A stretch of DNA of 64,000 nt from Pseudooceanicola sediminis (GCF_003575965.1 NZ_QWJJ01000003.1:248001-312000), one strand, 5' to 3'; positions 10,278-20,153 are shown, numbered from the stretch's first letter. The notes: generated by a model not told the origin, from the sequence alone. A program made the numbers and translations.

Positions 10278-10951
10278 CGCGGCATGGGGATGGCGCGCGC
10301 CACAGGGCCTGTCAGTACGGCAATGGCGCTGCGTCCCATCAGGCTGCCGAGCACGCTGCCATGGCTGTGCAGCCCGCCAGTGTAGGTGCCAAAGGCAGGC
10401 ATGATGACACGTGCTGAATCAATCAGGAAACTGGGCCGTGCGCGGCCGCCCGTGCGTTTGATTGCGGCCTTGGGGTGATAGTGGCCCGAGATTTCGCCAG
10501 TCGCTGTGGTCTGCGCGATATGTCGAAACGACAATGGGGGCTTGCTCATGTCTGCCAGATGGGTGCCGCCCAGACCGACAGGGCCCGGATCATGGTTGCC
10601 CTCGATCCAGATCCATTCCCTTCCTGCCTGCAAGCGCTGCAACCAGATGAGGGTCGGGCCATCCAGGGCTCCGGCAGCGGCGGCATCATCGAAACTGTCA
10701 CCAAGGCAGATCACCTGGTCGGGTGCCAGTGCGTCGATCTCCTCCTCCAGCCGCTGGAGGGTATCCTGAGTCTCATAAGGGGGAAGGGCGCTGCCGCCTC
10801 GTCGTGCGATACGTTCGGATTTCCCAAGATGCAGGTCCGAAACGCAGAGCGTGCGCTGCGCGGGCCAGTAGAGCGCGCCTGAGCCGCGTGCGATCAACGC
10901 CTCACCGGACAGCGTGAAGGCGTAGCCCTGCAACGGTGCGGCCTCAGACAA
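10274..10951 (-). CDS. pdeM: Ligase-associated DNA damage response endonuclease PdeM
   Basis: 225 residues with the calcineurin-like phosphoesterase motifs in order: SDLHLGK, GDSFDD, GNHD and SGHYHPK, which bind two metals. PdeM is named from clusters with a DEXH helicase, an exonuclease and an ATP-dependent DNA ligase in many bacteria. Its start overlaps the end of the helicase gene by 8 bases. Its stop shares the tetranucleotide CTAG with the stop of the convergent fhs gene. No ligase or exonuclease partner is in the window. Confidence 0.9.
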   Translation of the reverse strand: MSEAAPLQGYAFTLSGEALIARGSGALYWPAQRTLCVSDLHLGKSERIARRGGSALPPYETQDTLQRLEEEIDALAPDQVICLGDSFDDAAAAGALDGPTLIWLQRLQAGREWIWIEGNHDPGPVGLGGTHLADMSKPPLSFRHIAQTTATGEISGHYHPKAAIKRTGGRARPSFLIDSARVIMPAFGTYTGGLHSHGSVLGSLMGRSAIAVLTGPVARAIPMPR

Positions 10952-13346
10952 GGCCAGCCTCCTGCATCAGGCGCTCGGCCTCCTGTGCCTCCAGCCGGGC
11001 GCGGCCTTCGCCCTCGATAGGAACCTTGCCGATTTCCATGAACAACGGTGCGGCCAGCGGGGAAACCCTCTCCAACCGCAAGTGATCGATCCGGCCCGCG
11101 ACCCGTTGGGTCATTTCCACGATCCGGCCGAAATCGACCAGGCCACGCATCGCCTCCTGCCGCGTGATCTCCATCAGCAGATGATTGGGGTCATATTTCA
11201 GCAAGGTGTCGTAGAGGATATCCGAGGAAAACGTCGCCTGTCGCCCGCTTTTCCGGGTCGATGGGGTATTGCGCTGAATCAGCCCGGCAATGGTTGCGGC
11301 GCCACGAAAGGTGCGCTTCATGACCGCGTTTCCGGCAAGCCAGCCATCCAGCCCGTTCCGCAGGGCGACAGGGTCGAAAAGAGCGGTGGGGTCCAGCACC
11401 TCCTCCAGTCCCCAGATCAGCGTCGCGTAGTCGGTCGAAACAAAGCCAAGCGGGGCGAGGCCCAGTTCCTCCATCCGTTTTGTCAGAAGCAAGCCGAGGG
11501 TCTGCATGGCATTGCGTCCGGCAAACCCATAGATGCAGACATGCATCCGACCATCGTGCGGAAAGCTTTCGACCAGCAGTCGCCCAGGTTCGGGCAGGCG
11601 CGACACCTCGCGCTGAAGGGACAGCCATTGCGATGTGTGGCGGGGCAATTCTGGCCAGCTGTCCTGCTGGAACATGCGCAGGATCCGCTGCGACAATTGC
11701 GTGGATGTGGCAAATTTCGTCCCGCTGAACACGGCGACCTTTGGTTTGCGCCCGCCATCACGGCTGACCTCGACGGTCATTTCGCGCAGAGATTCATAGC
11801 GCACGATCCTGCCGCCGATCAGAAACGTGTCACCGGGCGTCAATGAGGTGGCAAAGCTTTCCTCGACCTCGCCCAGAGGCTTGCCGCCGCCGCGTTTCAA
11901 CCGGACCTTGAGCGTGTCTGTATCCTGGATCGTGCCGATATTCATCCGGATCAGCTGGCTGGCGCGGGGGTCGCGCAGATGCCAGCGACCATCGGGGGCC
12001 TGTTTCAGGCGCTGCCACTGATCATACGCCCGCAACGCGTAGCCGCCCGTGGCACAGTAATCGAGGCAGGCGTCGAATTCGTTGCGCGCCAGATCGGCAT
12101 AGGGGCCGGCAGTGCGCACCTCATCGAAGAGGTCCTCTGCTGCAAAGGGACCGGCGCAGGCGGCAATCAGGATATGCTGACACAGGACGTCACGCGGCCC
12201 TGGGCCGCGCGGATCGCCATCCAGGTCGGCGGCGACAACCGCCTCCAGCGCGGCTTCGCATTCCACCACCTCGAACCGGTTGGCAGGCACCAGCAGCGCC
12301 TTGGAGGGGGCGTTATAGCGGTGATTTGCGCGGCCGATACGCTGGACCAGCCGCTTGACGTTCTTTGGGGCACCGACCTGGATCACCAGATCGACATCGC
12401 CCCAGTCGATCCCCAGGTCCAAAGACCCTGTGCAGACGACCGCGCGCAGGCGCCCTTGCACCATCGCGCGTTCCACCCGGTCCCGCTGTACCTTGTCGAG
12501 AGAGCCGTGGTGGATGCCGATCGGCAGGCCATCGTCGTTTGCCAGCCAGAGGTTGTGAAAAAAGATTTCGGCCTGGGCGCGCGTGTTGTGAAAGATCAGG
12601 GTGATGCGGTGTTGCCTGATCTGTTCCAGCACATCGGGGATCGCGTAGACGCCACCACCGCCCGACCATGGCGGCGGCGTTTCGGTGTGCAGCATCCGGA
12701 TATCTGGTGCGGGGCCCGGATCGGCCATCAGGATGTGACAGGGATCAGGATGGCGCGCCAGGAACCCGGCGAGTGCGGGCGGATCTTCCACGGTCGCCGA
12801 CAGTCCGACACGTCGCAGACCGGGGCATAGCCGTTCCAGCCGGGCCAGCGCCAGCATCAGTTGATCGCCTCGCTTGCTCTCAGCCAGGGCATGGATTTCG
12901 TCAACCACCACCCGCTTTAGCCCGGCGAACATGCGCGGGGCATCGTCGTAGGACATCAGCAGTGCCAGGCTTTCTGGTGTGGTCAGCAGGATGTGGGGCG
13001 GATCCGCGCGCTGCCGTCTCTTGCGGCTGGACGGGGTGTCGCCTGTGCGGTCCTCGATGCGGATCGGCAGCGCCATCTCGGCGACGGGCGTTTCCAGGTT
13101 GCGCCGGATATCTGCCGCCAGTGCCTTCAGCGGCGAGATATAGAGCGTGTGCAAGCCGTCATGCGGGTGGTTCGCCAGATCGATCAGCGTCGGCAGGAAC
13201 CCCGCCAGCGTCTTGCCCCCTCCGGTTGGGGCAATCAGTAACAGGGCGGGGTCGTCGGCGCGCTCCAGCATCTCCTGTTGATGTGGGTGCACCTGCCAGC
13301 CATGGCTGGCAAACCAATTGGAAAATGTTTCGGGGAGCGACCTCAT
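10944..13346 (-). CDS. Ligase-associated DNA damage response DEXH box helicase
   Basis: 800 residues. Walker A is APTGGGKT (about residues 38-45), motif II is DEIH in VVVDEIHALAESKRGD, motif III is LSATVED and motif VI is QRIGRANHR, placing it in the Lhr-like superfamily 2 group. The C-terminal winged-helix and Lhr core region extends to [12 protein letters not shown]. It unwinds DNA in repair together with PdeM; the pair overlaps and is co-transcribed. The length matches the ligase-associated subgroup, not the 1400-residue Lhr. Confidence 0.92.
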   Translation of the reverse strand: MRSLPETFSNWFASHGWQVHPHQQEMLERADDPALLLIAPTGGGKTLAGFLPTLIDLANHPHDGLHTLYISPLKALAADIRRNLETPVAEMALPIRIEDRTGDTPSSRKRRQRADPPHILLTTPESLALLMSYDDAPRMFAGLKRVVVDEIHALAESKRGDQLMLALARLERLCPGLRRVGLSATVEDPPALAGFLARHPDPCHILMADPGPAPDIRMLHTETPPPWSGGGGVYAIPDVLEQIRQHRITLIFHNTRAQAEIFFHNLWLANDDGLPIGIHHGSLDKVQRDRVERAMVQGRLRAVVCTGSLDLGIDWGDVDLVIQVGAPKNVKRLVQRIGRANHRYNAPSKALLVPANRFEVVECEAALEAVVAADLDGDPRGPGPRDVLCQHILIAACAGPFAAEDLFDEVRTAGPYADLARNEFDACLDYCATGGYALRAYDQWQRLKQAPDGRWHLRDPRASQLIRMNIGTIQDTDTLKVRLKRGGGKPLGEVEESFATSLTPGDTFLIGGRIVRYESLREMTVEVSRDGGRKPKVAVFSGTKFATSTQLSQRILRMFQQDSWPELPRHTSQWLSLQREVSRLPEPGRLLVESFPHDGRMHVCIYGFAGRNAMQTLGLLLTKRMEELGLAPLGFVSTDYATLIWGLEEVLDPTALFDPVALRNGLDGWLAGNAVMKRTFRGAATIAGLIQRNTPSTRKSGRQATFSSDILYDTLLKYDPNHLLMEITRQEAMRGLVDFGRIVEMTQRVAGRIDHLRLERVSPLAAPLFMEIGKVPIEGEGRARLEAQEAERLMQEAGLV

Positions 13347-13384
13347 GGGAACAGAGATAGGCCTCGGCCCCCAATTTGACGAGC

Positions 13385-14026
13385 CTAGCCCGAGAGTTTT
13401 TGCAGCTTGTCGCGCAGTTCTGCGATTGTCGGGGCCAGGCGTGTCTGCCCCTTGTCGGCCGCTTCTTCCGACCAGGATGAAAACCGCTCGAGGAGGGGCA
13501 GGAATGTTTCGATTTCCTCGGCTGTCCAGCCTTCCAGATAATCGCCCAGAATCAGGAACTTGATCGTACGAACGGCGTCAACCGTCGCGCGGCCCTTTGG
13601 GGTAAGCTCGACAATGGTGCGTCGTGCATCTTGTTGACTGACACCACGGGCCAGCAGCCCCTGGTTGATCAATTCAGACACCAATCGCGACGCGCGTGAG
13701 GGATCGATGCATAGCCGCGTCGCGATGGTGGAAACCATCGTTTCGCCCTTGTCGGCGCCGAATTCGTTTGACGGGGCCCAGGTGGCAATCAGCACGTCGA
13801 GCTTTGGCAAGTCGATGTCGAGACCCAGTTCGCTTAGCGCCATGCGCCCCAGTTCGCGGGTGCCGACGCGACGCCGCCACTGCTGAAGGATCGCATCGAT
13901 GACCAGCGCCTTGTCGGTGACGGCCGCAGGTATCCCGGCGTGGGACAGAAAGTCGGCCATATCTTCGTCTCGCGTACTGATCGGACTACCCTCCGGTTGA
14001 GGCTGGAACTTGCATGCTATTGACAT
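13385..14026 (-). CDS. MarR family transcriptional regulator
   Basis: 213 residues. A winged-helix MarR domain occupies about residues 70-160, with the wing text VSQQDARRTIVELTPKGRATVDAV and the recognition-helix region DPSRASRLVSELINQGLLAR. The annotated ATG (MSIACKFQPQPEG) is uncertain; an internal ATG giving MADFLSHAG lies 22 codons in. It is divergent from the drug-type exporter at 14137 with a 110-base gap containing a palindrome, the usual arrangement of a repressor and the pump it controls. Confidence 0.88.
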   Translation of the reverse strand: MSIACKFQPQPEGSPISTRDEDMADFLSHAGIPAAVTDKALVIDAILQQWRRRVGTRELGRMALSELGLDIDLPKLDVLIATWAPSNEFGADKGETMVSTIATRLCIDPSRASRLVSELINQGLLARGVSQQDARRTIVELTPKGRATVDAVRTIKFLILGDYLEGWTAEEIETFLPLLERFSSWSEEAADKGQTRLAPTIAELRDKLQKLSG

Positions 14027-14077
14027 GCTTATGCCGCGCGCACATATTCATTTCAAACAATTTTATCAAGTCTCAAC

Positions 14078-14091
14078 CTGTGTTCACACAG
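14078..14091. promoter_or_regulatory. Candidate operator for the MarR regulator
   Basis: CTGTG-TTCA-CACAG is an inverted repeat with perfect 5-base arms, placed 46 bases before the exporter ATG and 52 bases before the regulator ATG. Position and symmetry suit a MarR dimer; no direct match to a published operator is claimed. Confidence 0.5.
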
Positions 14092-14136
14092 CTTTGCTGC
14101 TGGGCTGCCTGAGGTTTTCGAAAGTACTGACGCAAA

Positions 14137-15687
14137 ATGATATCTCCAAAAGACCGCGCGGAAACCACGACCGCAGCGCAGGACATTCCTTCGCCTGACA
14201 GTCGCAGGCTGCGCGTTGTACTGCTGACCGTCGCGCTGACGCTTTTCCTCGCTTCGACAGGACAGTCCATCGTATCGACGGCACTGCCGGAAATCGTGAG
14301 TGATTTGGGTGGCTTGTCTTATATCACATGGGTTGTCACGGCCTACCTGTTGTCTTCGACCATAGGGGCGCCTATCGCCGGTAAACTGGGCGATATGTAC
14401 GGACGCAAGATCGTGTTGCAATGCGCGATCGTGATCTTTTTGCTGGGCGGCGCGATTGCCGGCATGGCCTGGAACATGCCGGTGCTGATTCTCGGGCGGA
14501 TTATCCAGGGTTTGGGTGGGGGCAGCCTGATCGTGGTATCGATGGCGGTGGTTGCAGATGTTCTGCCACCGCGTGAACGCGCCCGCGCGCAAGGCACACT
14601 TTCGGCGGTCTTTGGCGTCTCGACTGTTCTGGGGCCGCTGGTCGGGGGCTTTCTGGTGCAAAGCGTTGGCTGGCACTGGATCTTTTTCGTCAACCTGCCC
14701 TTCGGTGTCGCCGCCTTTGTCGTGCTGACACGGACGCTGGCAGCCCAGGCGCAAACAGTGCGTCACAAGATGGATTACCTTGGCGCGGTTCTTTTGATGT
14801 GTTTTCTCAGCGCGCTCGTTCTGCTGGCGAACCTGGCTGGCACCATCCTGCCCTGGGGCTCCGTTGCGACGCTCGCTCTGATGGGGCTGACCGTTCTTTC
14901 CCTTGCCGCATTCCTGCTCAACGAAGCGCGGGCCAGCGAACCCGTGATGCCGCTCTTGTTGTTCAGGGTCCGCAATTATCAGGTCGCCAACAGCGTCAAC
15001 TTTCTCGTCGGCATGGCGATGTTCGGTACGATTTCCTTCGTTCCGATGTTCCTGCAAGTGGTGAAGGGCGTCGAACCGGCGCGCAGCGGCCTCTACCTGA
15101 TCGCGATGATGGCCGGGCTGATCGGCGGGTCATTTTCAGCGGGCCGTTTCATGACGCGCACCGGACGGTACAAGTTTTTGCCGCCCTTGGCGACGGGATT
15201 GCTTTGTATTGCTCTGATCGCCCTGTCCCGGATCGGACCGGAAACACCATTGTGGCAGATCGCGGCTAACCTTGCCTTTGTCGGCATGGGGATCGGGCCG
15301 AATCTGAGCGTGGGTGTCGTGTCGATCCAGACGGCTATTCCGCGCGAACATCTGGGCGTCGGTACGGCAAGCGCCAATATGTTCCGATTGACGGGCGGTG
15401 CCGTTGGCACGTCGATTTTCGGAGCGGTGTTCAATCATGGCATGGCCCTGCACGTGCAGCCCTTGATGCCGCAGCTGGAGCGGATTCAGGACCTGACCAC
15501 CAGCATCATTGCGCAGCTTGAACCGATCGCCCGCGCCGAAGTCGTCCAAGGGTTTTCGAACGCGATTTCACCGATGTTCCTGATCGGCGCTGTCGTCGCA
15601 GCCCTTGCATGCCTCATCTCTCTGCGCCTGGTTGAGCTGCCTCTGGGGGCGGGCAGCTCGCAACGCGGCAGCGCGCCGGCGGAATGA
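14137..15687 (+). CDS. MFS transporter, DHA2 (EmrB/QacA-type) drug exporter
   Basis: 516 residues with 14 predicted membrane helices, the DHA2 hallmark. MFS motif A is seen as GKLGDMYGRKIVL after helix 2, and motif C-like glycines in FGVSTVLGPLVGGFLV. Helix 1 contains STGQSIVSTALPEI, typical of this group. It probably exports toxic organic compounds with proton antiport. The divergent MarR gene is its likely regulator. It ends 47 bases before a strong bidirectional hairpin. Confidence 0.93.
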   Translation: MISPKDRAETTTAAQDIPSPDSRRLRVVLLTVALTLFLASTGQSIVSTALPEIVSDLGGLSYITWVVTAYLLSSTIGAPIAGKLGDMYGRKIVLQCAIVIFLLGGAIAGMAWNMPVLILGRIIQGLGGGSLIVVSMAVVADVLPPRERARAQGTLSAVFGVSTVLGPLVGGFLVQSVGWHWIFFVNLPFGVAAFVVLTRTLAAQAQTVRHKMDYLGAVLLMCFLSALVLLANLAGTILPWGSVATLALMGLTVLSLAAFLLNEARASEPVMPLLLFRVRNYQVANSVNFLVGMAMFGTISFVPMFLQVVKGVEPARSGLYLIAMMAGLIGGSFSAGRFMTRTGRYKFLPPLATGLLCIALIALSRIGPETPLWQIAANLAFVGMGIGPNLSVGVVSIQTAIPREHLGVGTASANMFRLTGGAVGTSIFGAVFNHGMALHVQPLMPQLERIQDLTTSIIAQLEPIARAEVVQGFSNAISPMFLIGAVVAALACLISLRLVELPLGAGSSQRGSAPAE

Positions 15688-15733
15688 ACGCCGCCGCTCT
15701 CTCCACTCGGTAGACCTCGCTCGCACGGCAACG

Positions 15734-15770
15734 GAAAAGGCCCTGCCGGTATCGCCAGCAGGGCCTTTTC
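15734..15770. terminator. Bidirectional terminator, MFS gene / CoA-transferase
   Basis: GAAAAGGCCCTGC pairs perfectly with GCAGGGCCTTTTC across an 11-base loop. It has T-rich ends on both strands and sits between the convergent MFS gene and CoA-transferase subunit B. Confidence 0.9.
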
Positions 15771-15790
15771 GCCTAGGCGATTGATCTTGC

Positions 15791-16417
15791 TCAGACGAGT
15801 GTGGCCTGAGTTGACGCTCGCATCTCTTCTTCGCTGACCCCGTCGGCCAGTTCGACGATCGTCAGGCCGCCCTCGACGACGTCTAGCACCCCGAGGTTGG
15901 TGATGATGCGATCGACCACGGCGCGCCCTGTCAATGGCAGAGTGCATTCCTTCAGCACCTTGGAGTCGCCGTGCTTGTTGGTGTGGTCCATTACCACGAC
16001 GACCTTGCGCACCCCTGCGACCAGATCCATTGCGCCGCCCATTCCCTTGACCAGCTTGCCCGGAATCATCCAGTTCGCCAGGTCACCGTTCTCGGCCACT
16101 TCCATCGCGCCAAGGATTGCCATCGCAATCTTGCCGCCCCGGATCATGCCGAAACTGGTGGCACTGTCAAAATAGGCAGTCTGGGGCAATTCGGTGATCG
16201 TCTGCTTGCCCGCATTGATCAGGTCGGCATCCTCGGTGCCTTCGACAGGAAAGGGGCCCATGCCCAACATGCCGTTTTCCGATTGCAGGGTCACTTCGAC
16301 GCCCTCGGGGATGTAATTCGACACGAGCGTCGGAATACCGATCCCCAGGTTCACGTACATCCCGTCTTCAAGCTCTTGCGCCGCGCGGGCGGCCATCTGG
16401 TCTCTGTCCCAAGGCAT
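15791..16417 (-). CDS. scoB: 3-oxoacid CoA-transferase, subunit B
   Basis: 208 residues from ATG 16417, preferred over the upstream in-frame ATG at 16432 because GAGGAGGACC lies directly before it. The text [32 protein letters not shown] contains the SENG motif whose Glu is the active-site residue carrying CoA. It forms a heterotetramer with subunit A and transfers CoA from succinyl-CoA to acetoacetate or similar 3-ketoacids. Acyl specificity cannot be read from sequence alone. Confidence 0.92.
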   Translation of the reverse strand: MPWDRDQMAARAAQELEDGMYVNLGIGIPTLVSNYIPEGVEVTLQSENGMLGMGPFPVEGTEDADLINAGKQTITELPQTAYFDSATSFGMIRGGKIAMAILGAMEVAENGDLANWMIPGKLVKGMGGAMDLVAGVRKVVVVMDHTNKHGDSKVLKECTLPLTGRAVVDRIITNLGVLDVVEGGLTIVELADGVSEEEMRASTQATLV

Positions 16418-16459
16418 GGCGGTCCTCCTCAAATCTCAATGGGTCTGTCTGACAGGGCG

Positions 16460-17158
16460 TCAGGCCGCAGGGCGGGTGGTGCGTTTCTCGATGCGTTTTT
16501 CATGCTCACCCTGAATGATACGGTGAACGTAGACGCCGGGCAGGTGAATCGCATCGGGGTCAAGGCTTCCGGTCGGCACGATCTCTTCGACCTCGACGAC
16601 GCACATCTTGCCGCACATGGCAGCGGGCGGGTTGAAATTGCGGGCGGTCTTGCGAAAGATCAGGTTTCCAGTCGGATCGGCTTTCCAAGCCTTGACGATG
16701 GAAAGATCTGCGACGATCCCCCGTTCAAGCACATACTCCTGACCGTCGAAGTCCTTGGTTTCCTTGCCTTCTGCGATCACGGTGCCCACACCGGTCTTGG
16801 TATAGAAACCCGGAATGCCCGCGCCACCGGCACGCATCCGTTCGGCCAGTGTGCCTTGCGGGTTGAATTCCAGCTCAAGTTCGCCAGACAGATACTGGCG
16901 CATGAATTCGGCATTTTCCCCCACGTAGGAGGAGATCATCTTTTTCACCTGGCGCGTCTGCAAAAGGATGCCGATCCCGAAATCATCCACTCCGGCGTTA
17001 TTGGAGGCAAAGGTCAGATCCTTGGTGCCTGCGTACTTGATGGCGCTCAATAGCAGCTCCGGGATACCACAGAGGCCAAAGCCACCTGCCGCTATGAACA
17101 TGCCATCGAACAGCACGCCATCCAGTGCTTCGGCAGCGGAATCGAACACCTTTTTCAT
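16460..17158 (-). CDS. scoA: 3-oxoacid CoA-transferase, subunit A
   Basis: 232 residues from ATG 17158, which has GGAGGAAT just before it; a longer in-frame start at 17206 lacks support. Conserved blocks are GGFGLCGIPELL near the N-terminus and GAGIPGFYTKTGVGT, which form the oxyanion hole region of class I CoA-transferases. It is followed 42 bases later by subunit B, so the two form one operon for ketone-body or 3-oxoacid use. Confidence 0.92.
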   Translation of the reverse strand: MKKVFDSAAEALDGVLFDGMFIAAGGFGLCGIPELLLSAIKYAGTKDLTFASNNAGVDDFGIGILLQTRQVKKMISSYVGENAEFMRQYLSGELELEFNPQGTLAERMRAGGAGIPGFYTKTGVGTVIAEGKETKDFDGQEYVLERGIVADLSIVKAWKADPTGNLIFRKTARNFNPPAAMCGKMCVVEVEEIVPTGSLDPDAIHLPGVYVHRIIQGEHEKRIEKRTTRPAA

Positions 17159-17246
17159 AAATTCCTCCAATTTATTTTCTACTTTCTGACGTCGCGCGCA
17201 GCTCATGTCAATTTATTGCCGCAGCATGGCAAGGAGTGCCGCAACG

Positions 17247-17279
17247 CAGAAACGGCCCCGGAGTCCGGAGCCGTTTCTG
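17247..17279 (-). terminator. Hairpin after topA
   Basis: CAGAAACGGC pairs with GCCGTTTCTG over a 13-base loop that itself can fold. It lacks a clear T-run, so termination is probable rather than certain. Confidence 0.55.
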
Positions 17280-17313
17280 GTCATCGAAAGCGCAGTTCAG
17301 ATCGAGCGTTGCC

Positions 17314-20004
17314 CTATTCGCTATCTTCGGCGGCCTCTCCGGAAGGCTTGGTCGCCGTCTTCTTGGCCGCTGTTTTCTTCGGCGCGGCCTTGGTGGTCTT
17401 GGCCGCTGATGTCTTGCCCGTCGTGGCCTTTTTTGCGGCTGGCTTCTTGGCAGGGGTCTTAGCCGCCGCCTTTTTCGCTGCGGGTTTCTTTGCGGCGGCC
17501 TTGCGGGCAGGTTTCTTGCCGGTCTTGGCGGCTTTTTCGGCAATCAGTTCGACTGCTGCCTCCATCGTCAGGCTCTCGGGCTCCACATCGTTGGGCAGGG
17601 TCGCGTTGATCTTTTCCCACTTCACGTAGGGGCCGTATCGACCCGACATGACATTGACCGGTCCGCCGTGTTCTGGGTGCTCGCCCAGCTCTTTCAATGG
17701 CTTGGCGGCCTGACCGCGACCGCCGCGCGCCGCTTTCTGCGCCAGCAGTTCAACCGCGCGGTTCATGCCGACCTCAAAAACCTCGTCCACGTTGGCCAAG
17801 TTCGCATAGGTCTTGTTGTGCTTGACGAAGGGGCCATATCGCCCGATCCCGGCCTCGATGACTTCTCCGTCTTCGGGGTGCGGGCCGATCTGGCGTGGCA
17901 GGTTAAGCAACGTCAGTGCCTTTTCCAGATCAATGGAATCAACTTCCCATCCCTTTGGCAGAGAGGCGCGCGGGGGTTTGGGCACCTCCTCGGTGGCATC
18001 GCCACGCTGCACGTAGGGGCCGAAACGACCATCGCGAAGCGTGATCGCCTCTTCGTTGTCGTAGCCGAGGATCTTGCCGTCCGGGCCGATCGAATGACCT
18101 TCGGCGCCCGGCGGACCGAACGGGCGGGTAAAGCGACATTCAGGATAGTTGGAGCAACCGATGAAGGCGCCACCAGACCGCGCCGTGCGCATTGAAAGCC
18201 GCCCCTGGCCACAATTGGGGCAAAGGCGGGGATCGCTGCCATCGCCGGTCGGCGGGAACAGATGCGGTTCAAGAACCTCGTTGATTTTCTCCAGCACGTC
18301 CGTGATGCGCAGCTCGGATGTCTCTTCGATGGCAGCATGGAAATCGCGCCAAAAGCGTTTCAGGACATCCTTGTAGTCACGCTCGCCCGCTGAAACGTCA
18401 TCAAGCTCGCCTTCAAGATCTGCGGTAAAATCGTATTCGACGTACTTGTGAAAGTAGTTCGACAGGAAGGCGATCACCAGACGCCCCTTGTCCTCGGGGA
18501 TCATCCGCGACTTGTCCGTGCGCACGTAACCGCGATCCTGAATCGTGGTGACGATGCTGGCATAGGTCGACGGGCGGCCGATTCCCAGCTCTTCCATACG
18601 CTTGACCAGCGTCGCCTCGGTGTAGCGGGGGGGCGGTTGGGTGAAGTGTTGATCGGGCGTGATGGTCTTTTTCTTTGCCGGCTCGCCCTGGCTGATCTGA
18701 GGCAGGCGATTGTCGTCGTCGTCAACGACTGCGTCGTCCTTTCCTTCCTCGTAAACCCTTAGAAATCCGTCGAAAATCACCACTTGCCCAGTGGCGCGCA
18801 GCTCGACCTGCTGGTCGGCGCTGGTGATGTCGACGGTGGTGCGCTCCATGCGGGCGCCCTCCATCTGACAGGCCAGCGTGCGCTTCCAGATCAGATCGTA
18901 AAGCTTTCGCTGATCCGCATCGGTGATCTTCAACGCGGCGGCGTCCTTGGTCATCTCGGTCGGACGGATACACTCGTGCGCTTCCTGCGCGTTCTTGGCC
19001 TTGTTCTTGTAGACCCGCGGGCTGGAGGGCACGTATTCCGCGCCATAGCGTTCCTTGATCGCATCGCGCGCGGCCGTGACGGCCTCGGGGGCCATGTCGA
19101 TGCCGTCGGTCCGCATGTAGGTGATCAGGCCGGCCTCATACAGGCGCTGTGCCGCGCTCATCGTCTGGCGTGCACCCATGCCGAACTTGCGGCTTGCCTC
19201 CTGTTGCAGGGTCGAGGTCATGAAGGGCGGCGAGGGATTGCGGGATGCGGGCTTGGCCTCGACCGAGGCGACGGTCAGATCGCGCGAGGTGATGGCCTGT
19301 ACGGCAAGCTCGGCTTTCGTTTCGTTTTCAATGGAGTAGCGGTCGAGCTTGTCGCCACCCAACACTGTCAGGCGGGCTTCGTATTCCTGCCCACGCGGGG
19401 TCGTCAGGATGGCCTTGACCGTCCAGTATTCACGGGCGCGAAAGACCTCGATCTCCATCTCGCGCTCGACGATCAGGCGCAGGCAGACCGATTGCACGCG
19501 ACCGGCCGACTTGGCACCGGGCAGCTTGCGCCACAGCACCGGAGACAGGTTGAAGCCGACGAGGTAGTCGAGGGCGCGGCGGGCCAGATAGGCCTCGACC
19601 AGCGGGGCATCGACCTGACGCGGGTTCTTCATCGCCTCGGTCACGGCGGTCTTGGTGATGGCGTTGAACACGACCCGGCTGACCGGGGTATCGGCCTTGA
19701 TCGCCTTGCGCTTGCGCAGCGTCTCCTCCAGGTGCCAGGAAATCGCCTCTCCCTCGCGGTCGGGGTCGGTCGCGAGGATCAGGGCATTGTCGTCTTTCAG
19801 GGCATCCGCAATCGCCTTCACGTGTTTGCGACTGTCCGTTCCGACCTCCCACAGCATCTCGAAGTCGTTGTCCGTATCGACCGATCCATCCTTGGGGGGC
19901 AGGTCCCGGACGTGGCCGTAAGAGGCGAGAACGGTGTAATCGGAGCCCAGATATTTGTTGATTGTCTTGGCCTTAGCCGGGGATTCCACAACAACAACGG
20001 GCAT
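17314..20004 (-). CDS. topA: DNA topoisomerase I
   Basis: 896 residues from ATG 20004; the family begins MPVVVVESPAKAKTI, so an earlier in-frame start at 20061 is rejected. TOPRIM acidic motif DPDREGEAI is near residue 80, and the active-site tyrosine is Y296 in ITYMRTDG. One four-cysteine zinc ribbon (CPNCGQG..CSNYPEC) and three later repeats follow. The last ~65 residues are a Lys/Ala/Pro-rich, histone H1-like tail (KKPAAKKAAAKTPAKK). It relaxes negative supercoils. Confidence 0.97.
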   Translation of the reverse strand: MPVVVVESPAKAKTINKYLGSDYTVLASYGHVRDLPPKDGSVDTDNDFEMLWEVGTDSRKHVKAIADALKDDNALILATDPDREGEAISWHLEETLRKRKAIKADTPVSRVVFNAITKTAVTEAMKNPRQVDAPLVEAYLARRALDYLVGFNLSPVLWRKLPGAKSAGRVQSVCLRLIVEREMEIEVFRAREYWTVKAILTTPRGQEYEARLTVLGGDKLDRYSIENETKAELAVQAITSRDLTVASVEAKPASRNPSPPFMTSTLQQEASRKFGMGARQTMSAAQRLYEAGLITYMRTDGIDMAPEAVTAARDAIKERYGAEYVPSSPRVYKNKAKNAQEAHECIRPTEMTKDAAALKITDADQRKLYDLIWKRTLACQMEGARMERTTVDITSADQQVELRATGQVVIFDGFLRVYEEGKDDAVVDDDDNRLPQISQGEPAKKKTITPDQHFTQPPPRYTEATLVKRMEELGIGRPSTYASIVTTIQDRGYVRTDKSRMIPEDKGRLVIAFLSNYFHKYVEYDFTADLEGELDDVSAGERDYKDVLKRFWRDFHAAIEETSELRITDVLEKINEVLEPHLFPPTGDGSDPRLCPNCGQGRLSMRTARSGGAFIGCSNYPECRFTRPFGPPGAEGHSIGPDGKILGYDNEEAITLRDGRFGPYVQRGDATEEVPKPPRASLPKGWEVDSIDLEKALTLLNLPRQIGPHPEDGEVIEAGIGRYGPFVKHNKTYANLANVDEVFEVGMNRAVELLAQKAARGGRGQAAKPLKELGEHPEHGGPVNVMSGRYGPYVKWEKINATLPNDVEPESLTMEAAVELIAEKAAKTGKKPARKAAAKKPAAKKAAAKTPAKKPAAKKATTGKTSAAKTTKAAPKKTAAKKTATKPSGEAAEDSE

Positions 20005-20110
20005 CAGAGTTCCTTTCGCATGGCGGCTCGACTCGAAGATCGCGCCTTGGCGGCGGAACATGTGGGGCCTGTGGGTGGCTTGTCAATGGAGACAATCCAG
20101 ACCGGGCGCA

Positions 20111-20139
20111 AGCCCCCGCCACGGTGGCTGGCGGGGGCT
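20111..20139 (-). terminator. Hairpin after dprA
   Basis: AGCCCCCGCCA pairs perfectly with TGGCGGGGGCT over a 7-base loop, 15 bases past the dprA stop. No T-run follows on the minus strand. Confidence 0.5.
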
Positions 20140-20153
20140 GCGACTGGCCAGGA

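Noticed and set aside
17340-17540. Repetitive-looking stretch that could be taken for a tandem array or CRISPR
   Set aside because: It is the Lys/Ala-rich coding tail of topA; codon repetition explains it and there are no equal spacers.
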